56,510 bases of DNA from a virus. Positions 52,859-56,510 of this stretch are shown here, piece after piece. The DNA lies in the IMG/VR virus record IMGVR_UViG_3300042549_004468, positions 1-56,510 of that record; one strand, 5' to 3'. The notes under the pieces are model-generated. The model saw only the letters and a program-made list of their open reading frames with translations. It did no database searches and was not told where the DNA came from. A program made the position numbers and the translations under genes. The first letter of the stretch is position 1, and every line of letters begins with the position of its first letter.

Positions 52859-53287
52859 CTATGTGTTCGAATTATTTAGAATCTCCAGCTGAATAGATCT
52901 TGTATCAGTCGCATTACCACTTAAACTTATTGTCATTTTAAGGTTTATGCGATTTTGATCCTCGTTAGGTGTAACTAATAACTCATTAATAAATATGTAC
53001 GGAAGCCAATAGTTGAAGTTACTTCTTATATTTGATTCTATAGAAGTAACCAAATCCTCTGTAATATTCTCAAATAATATGTTACTTAGATCACAACCTA
53101 AATTTGGTTGCATTATTCGTTCACCTTTATTTGTTAATAATAAATTTCTAGCATTAGCTAGTGCCTGATCTATAGAAAAATAAGTTTGCTGAAATAAACC
53201 ACCCACACTAGCCATCATAGGTAGATCAATGCCTATCGCTGTACTTAGTTCAAAGTCAATTGGGTTTATTTTAATTTCAACTGCCAT
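52859..53287 (-). CDS. 25: Baseplate wedge protein, gp25-like (142 aa)
   Basis: GPW/gp25 family, whose fold links the wedge to the tail tube and starts sheath assembly. Signature: FSIDQALANARNLLLTNKGE and RIMQPNLGCDLSNILFEN, followed by NYWLPYIFINELLV. Length is close to T4 gp25 (132). The start shares a base with the preceding stop (TAATG) and gp6 follows directly, the same pairing as in T4. Confidence 0.95.
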   Translation of the reverse strand: MAVEIKINPIDFELSTAIGIDLPMMASVGGLFQQTYFSIDQALANARNLLLTNKGERIMQPNLGCDLSNILFENITEDLVTSIESNIRSNFNYWLPYIFINELLVTPNEDQNRINLKMTISLSGNATDTRSIQLEILNNSNT

Positions 53288-53709
53288 TAAGATCTGTAGT
53301 TGTTACTTGCTATTTGCTCAGCTGTTTTTAATACTTGAGAATAATCTTTTACAAATATTGCTGTTGGATCATTACTTATTGCAGCTCTCATACTACTGTT
53401 ACCTGCAAAGGATGGTACATCGTCTGATGTCATCATGCCCATATTCATTTCTGGCCATTCTTCTTCTTGAGGAGCTTGTTGCATGCTTCGAGCTGTTTCT
53501 TCTAGTATGGACTTTAATGGTCCATCAAACTGCACTAGTGGTTGAGTTCTTTGTGGTCTTGCAGTTGGTGTTGTTGGTTTTTTTGTAACAGTTGGTTGTT
53601 GTTTTTCCATAAGTAAAGGTTTTAAAGCCTTTAACTCCTCTTTCACGACAGTTCTTACTTCTTCACGAATTACTTTTCGCATTAGATTTATAAATTCTGA
53701 TCCTTTCAT
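53287..53709 (-). CDS. Small protein with IREE-type helical N-terminus (140 aa)
   Basis: N-terminal helix MKGSEFINLMRKVIREEVRT continuing VVKEELKALK, a Pro/Thr/Gln-rich linker (TKKPTTPTARPQRTQP), and a C-terminal tail with MNMGMMTSDDVPSFAG. The start resembles the 78-residue protein of the small-gene cluster (LRKAIREEVKKAL). It heads the gp25-gp6 operon with a TATTTATA box 12 bases upstream and leader AAAACAAACATG. Function unknown; position suggests a baseplate accessory. Confidence 0.65.
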   Translation of the reverse strand: MKGSEFINLMRKVIREEVRTVVKEELKALKPLLMEKQQPTVTKKPTTPTARPQRTQPLVQFDGPLKSILEETARSMQQAPQEEEWPEMNMGMMTSDDVPSFAGNSSMRAAISNDPTAIFVKDYSQVLKTAEQIASNNYRS

Positions 53710-53721
53710 GTTTGTTTTATA

Positions 53722-53730
53722 TATAAATAG
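53722..53730 (-). promoter_or_regulatory. TATTTATA box at the head of the gp25-gp6 operon
   Basis: Coding strand CTATTTATATATAA followed by AACAAACATG, 12 bases from box to ATG, in the 29-base gap after the giant coiled-coil gene. Confidence 0.5.
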
Positions 53731-53738
53731 TTAGTGTT

Positions 53739-56510
53739 TTAAATGTAGCCATTAAATGGTAGTGGTGGAATCAAAGTATTTAGAGGTGGTGTAACTAATC
53801 CAAACATACGTTGAAGCTGTCCTTCAAAACTACGTGCCATCTCTCTTATCATTCCTGAAGCTCCATCTGCAATTGTAGCTTTTATTCTTCTAAACGAGCC
53901 TATGTTTATTACTGTATGTGAGCTTCCAGTAGGTCCTACCCAAGTTGCTCCTGTCCAAAAAGCTCGTGCAGCTAAACCAAGCATGATACTCATTGCAATA
54001 GCATCTGGATTTACTTCATTTTCTGTTATTTTTTTTAGATCCTTCTTAGCTTGCTCCTGCTTGTCTTTTGTCCGTTTGTTTAATTTTATAGTTATGTCTT
54101 CTGCTACTTTTTGTATCTTTTTATTGAGAAATTTTGCAAAAGCTTGTAACTGTTCTTTGAGGTATTTGAATGCTAATAGTATAAATGATTGATTTTTATC
54201 TAAGCTATCACTCACCTTATCTAACATTCCTTTTACTTTTATGTTCTTTATGTGTTTAGTATCACATAAAAGCCTAACAACCTCTCTGCTTTTGAGCAGG
54301 TATTTTCTTTCTAAGCCAATTATGGTGTTTGCTGCTGATACATCTTGCAATACAGATCCTCCTAAGCTTTGTGCTGTATCTCGTACTTGTGTTGGGTTAT
54401 TAGGTGGATTCTTTGATATATCTAGTATGATTTTTAAAGTCTGCAAGCCTGGTGCACTCTTCGGTGTATTGTTTATAATCTGCTGTAGCTCTGCTGTGAA
54501 GTTTGTGTTTTTCATTTCTTTTGCAGTCTCAACTATACCATAAATTAGCATTTCAATAATCTTTAAAGCTTCGAAATCCTCTCTTAGCTTTTCTTTTTCT
54601 TTGTCTAGCTGAACTTGCACTACTCGTGGTTGATCTTCCTTTTTAAAAGAATAATAACCATTCACAATCTTATTGATAGATAATTCATTCTCTGCAAATC
54701 TGTAAACTCCTTTGTTTAGGTTTTTAGTGAGGTCTGCTGCTCCTGTTGACATATTATACACATATTTAGTGAGCTTTGCTATCTTTTCTATTTGTGTTTT
54801 TTTATCTTGTAGCTTTTTCTTTTTAGACTCTGCTATGAGTTTTTTATTTTTCACATCCTCTACATCACTTTTAAGTGGTATTAGGGTTAATGCAAAAATC
54901 TCTAGGTCGTTTTTAAACTTTTCAACCTTTGTTTTTAAAAAAACCGTTAACTCTTCAATTTTCTTAGTAAGCCAGATTTGTAGTTTTTGAAGCTTAATAG
55001 CTAATTTATCTAGGGAATATTTTAATACCGTCAGAAAAGAGGATTTTATGTCTTGAGTAGGGGCTGTCGTACTATTAGGAATATCCTTGCTTAACTCATC
55101 TATATCTTTTATGGTATTAGATAGGTTACTTAGCTCCTCCTCTATAGATTGCATTTCTAAAAGGTATGTTTTTATTTTTGCATTGTTTCTTTCAAAAAAT
55201 ACTTTAAAGGTTTGAAAGCTGCATTTAGTCTGTATTACTACTGAAGCCATTTGATTTGCAAATTGATCAAGTTTTAAAAAGCTTGCATACTCTCTTACCT
55301 TAGTGACCTCAACTTGTGTATCTAAAGCTTCCCTGTAAGTTGATCCAACTTGCTGTATGTTTTTCTGTTGATCTGCAATTTCCTGCTGTATTGCTTTAAA
55401 TTGTTTTGAGAACTCAGTTGCTAAGTTTGTTGTTTTCCCTACTAGTACTACTACAGACTTGGATGCTTCTTTATAAAGCTTTATTTTTTTCTTTAGCTTC
55501 TTTGCTTTTGCTTCGTTTTCTTTTCTAAACTTGTCTATATTAGATTTGGCTTTTTTAAAAATTAAATCGGCTTTACCTTCTTTTCTTTTTGAACTATGTT
55601 CAGCTATTCTTTTTTGCAAAGTCTCGCGGAGAGCTACTAATCGAGTTTGAAGATTGTCTTGAATGTCTTTGATAAGAATTTTCTTTTTTACCTCTAGCTT
55701 AAGTAGCTGTGGTTTTAGTAGGGTTTGAAGAAAGGTAAATCTATTAACTTTTTCGTAAAGCACTTTTATCTTAGGACGTGCAGGACTCAGTTGTCTTAGA
55801 TAATCCATCATGGAAAGTGGATCTACTAAACCATTCGCTAAAGTTAAAAATTCTTTAGCAATCTCAATCAATCTAGATTGTACATACGTTTTTAAAGCAC
55901 GTTCTGATGTAGTTGCTTGTACAATTGTTTGTGTTCTTTGACCATACTCTGAGACAAATAAAGCTATAGTACGTATGGCATTAACGTCTCGTACATTAAA
56001 ACTTTTTATAGTTCTAATGAGTTGTAATTCTTTTGCAAATATCTGATTAAAGGAATCAGGTCCTACCTCTGCTTGTATAAAGCTCATAGAGGTTTCGATG
56101 TTTTTAACATTAATGAGCTGCTCTTTGAAGACGTCCTTAACAGCTTCTTCTATTTCCTTTAGTAAAGGTGGTAGCTGCTTGAGCTCCTCATTGATAATTC
56201 TTATCTGATCTATTAAGGTTCTAATCTGCTGTTGCTTGTTTTTAATCTTTGAAATGAGTTGTTTGATTGTTTGAATCAATCCATCAATAGAAGCTTTGTT
56301 TAGACTAAACTCTTTAGCGGCAAAGTAGGCATGAATTACTGAGTATAAGACTCTTTCCCTACTTTCAGCCGTATTAAATCCCGATACTCCTATTGTAAAT
56401 GGTGGTGGTGCTGATGGATTTAATCCTGGTGCTGGTAATATTGGTGCAACTCCTTGAGGAAGGCCTGTTTTAATAGTTCTAATATAAGCTTTGGTTATAG
56501 TGTCTGCCCA
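53739..56510 (-). CDS. Giant coiled-coil virion protein, N-terminus beyond the window (at least 923 aa)
   Basis: The frame is open to the right edge: 923 residues are visible and the start is not. A TTG at 56279 is not a real start, because residues before it (PILPAPGLNPSAPPPFTIGV, SGFNTAESRERVLYSVIHAY) read on smoothly. The visible part is Lys/Glu/Gln-rich and helical with extended coiled coils (about 200-560). The last 80 residues (GLAARAFWTGATWVGPTGSS, SGMIREMARSFEGQLQRMFG, LVTPPLNTLIPPLPF) form a conserved-looking hydrophobic tail. Size and coiled coils recall tape-measure or baseplate hub proteins; it directly precedes the baseplate genes. No transglycosylase or lysozyme motif was seen. 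Confidence 0.75.
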   Translation of the reverse strand, partial: WADTITKAYIRTIKTGLPQGVAPILPAPGLNPSAPPPFTIGVSGFNTAESRERVLYSVIHAYFAAKEFSLNKASIDGLIQTIKQLISKIKNKQQQIRTLIDQIRIINEELKQLPPLLKEIEEAVKDVFKEQLINVKNIETSMSFIQAEVGPDSFNQIFAKELQLIRTIKSFNVRDVNAIRTIALFVSEYGQRTQTIVQATTSERALKTYVQSRLIEIAKEFLTLANGLVDPLSMMDYLRQLSPARPKIKVLYEKVNRFTFLQTLLKPQLLKLEVKKKILIKDIQDNLQTRLVALRETLQKRIAEHSSKRKEGKADLIFKKAKSNIDKFRKENEAKAKKLKKKIKLYKEASKSVVVLVGKTTNLATEFSKQFKAIQQEIADQQKNIQQVGSTYREALDTQVEVTKVREYASFLKLDQFANQMASVVIQTKCSFQTFKVFFERNNAKIKTYLLEMQSIEEELSNLSNTIKDIDELSKDIPNSTTAPTQDIKSSFLTVLKYSLDKLAIKLQKLQIWLTKKIEELTVFLKTKVEKFKNDLEIFALTLIPLKSDVEDVKNKKLIAESKKKKLQDKKTQIEKIAKLTKYVYNMSTGAADLTKNLNKGVYRFAENELSINKIVNGYYSFKKEDQPRVVQVQLDKEKEKLREDFEALKIIEMLIYGIVETAKEMKNTNFTAELQQIINNTPKSAPGLQTLKIILDISKNPPNNPTQVRDTAQSLGGSVLQDVSAANTIIGLERKYLLKSREVVRLLCDTKHIKNIKVKGMLDKVSDSLDKNQSFILLAFKYLKEQLQAFAKFLNKKIQKVAEDITIKLNKRTKDKQEQAKKDLKKITENEVNPDAIAMSIMLGLAARAFWTGATWVGPTGSSHTVINIGSFRRIKATIADGASGMIREMARSFEGQLQRMFGLVTPPLNTLIPPLPFNGYI

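Noticed and set aside
5058-53730. Reading TATAAATA on the plus strand as true T4 late promoters firing rightward
   Set aside because: They would transcribe antisense across every gene, with no plus-strand genes to serve; position before minus-strand starts fits a coding-strand TATTTATA better.
600-55000. Many plus-strand open frames, such as those at 2103-2444, 33019-33432 and 39646-40134
   Set aside because: All lie antisense within strong minus-strand genes, show low-complexity or hydrophobic shadow sequences and no recognisable domains.
1-56510. tRNA genes, integrase, attachment sites
   Set aside because: No cloverleaf-like segment or recombinase motif was noticed in the tight gaps, though a dedicated scan was not possible.

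Overview
The window reads as the late (virion) gene region of a contractile-tailed, T4-like phage. Every credible gene lies on the minus strand, so transcription runs from base 56510 down to base 1, and genes are packed with 1-20 base overlaps or tiny gaps. T4-type hallmarks recognisable from the protein sequences are: baseplate gp25 and gp6, portal gp20, prohead protease gp21, scaffold gp22, major capsid gp23, neck gp13 and gp14, tail sheath stabiliser gp15, large terminase gp17, and a gp61-like primase. DNA is AT-rich. Most starts I inspected have no Shine-Dalgarno sequence but an A-rich ACAAAC-type leader. Together with a spanin-like overlapping pair, this makes an aquatic Bacteroidetes host plausible but unproven.

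Layout in transcription order. (1) 56510-50965: a very long coiled-coil protein that is open to the window edge, a small basic/acidic protein, gp25 and gp6. (2) 50962-36784: large adhesive or baseplate-associated proteins with DNRLRE-like, Ig-like and LamG-like domains. (3) 36770-32220: a DNA-processing island with T7-type endonuclease I, a gp61-like primase, and one 1061-residue polypeptide that joins a complete Mre11/SbcD (gp47) nuclease to a complete Rad50/SbcC (gp46) ATPase. (4) 32203-28146: three further virion-associated proteins. (5) 28153-22399: a 628-residue double nucleotidyltransferase, then a run of small proteins and a spanin-like pair. (6) 22383-13110: terminase, portal, three or four head-core proteins, protease, scaffold, capsid, closed by a clear terminator. 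(7) 13027-9400: PhoH, gp13, gp14, gp15. (8) 9398-1: tail-fibre type genes, with a free-standing HNH homing endonuclease inserted.

Three themes stand out. First, an octamer reading TATTTATA on the coding strand sits 4-31 bases before thirteen starts and further upstream of two more, marking likely transcription-unit heads; it is the reverse complement of the T4 late promoter box. Second, many small proteins and the 628-residue enzyme begin with short N-termini carrying (L/I)xE, the gp21 cleavage signature, which suggests a set of capsid-targeted, protease-processed and possibly injected proteins. Third, the 628-residue enzyme joins an HxGH-type nucleotidylyltransferase to a ligase-like KxDG nucleotidyltransferase.

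Several starts were moved from the longest possible reading frame (which would need TTG) to an internal ATG: gp14, primase, the 628-residue enzyme, and others as noted. No tRNA, CRISPR array, integrase or insertion sequence was seen, and no gap between genes exceeds 300 bases.
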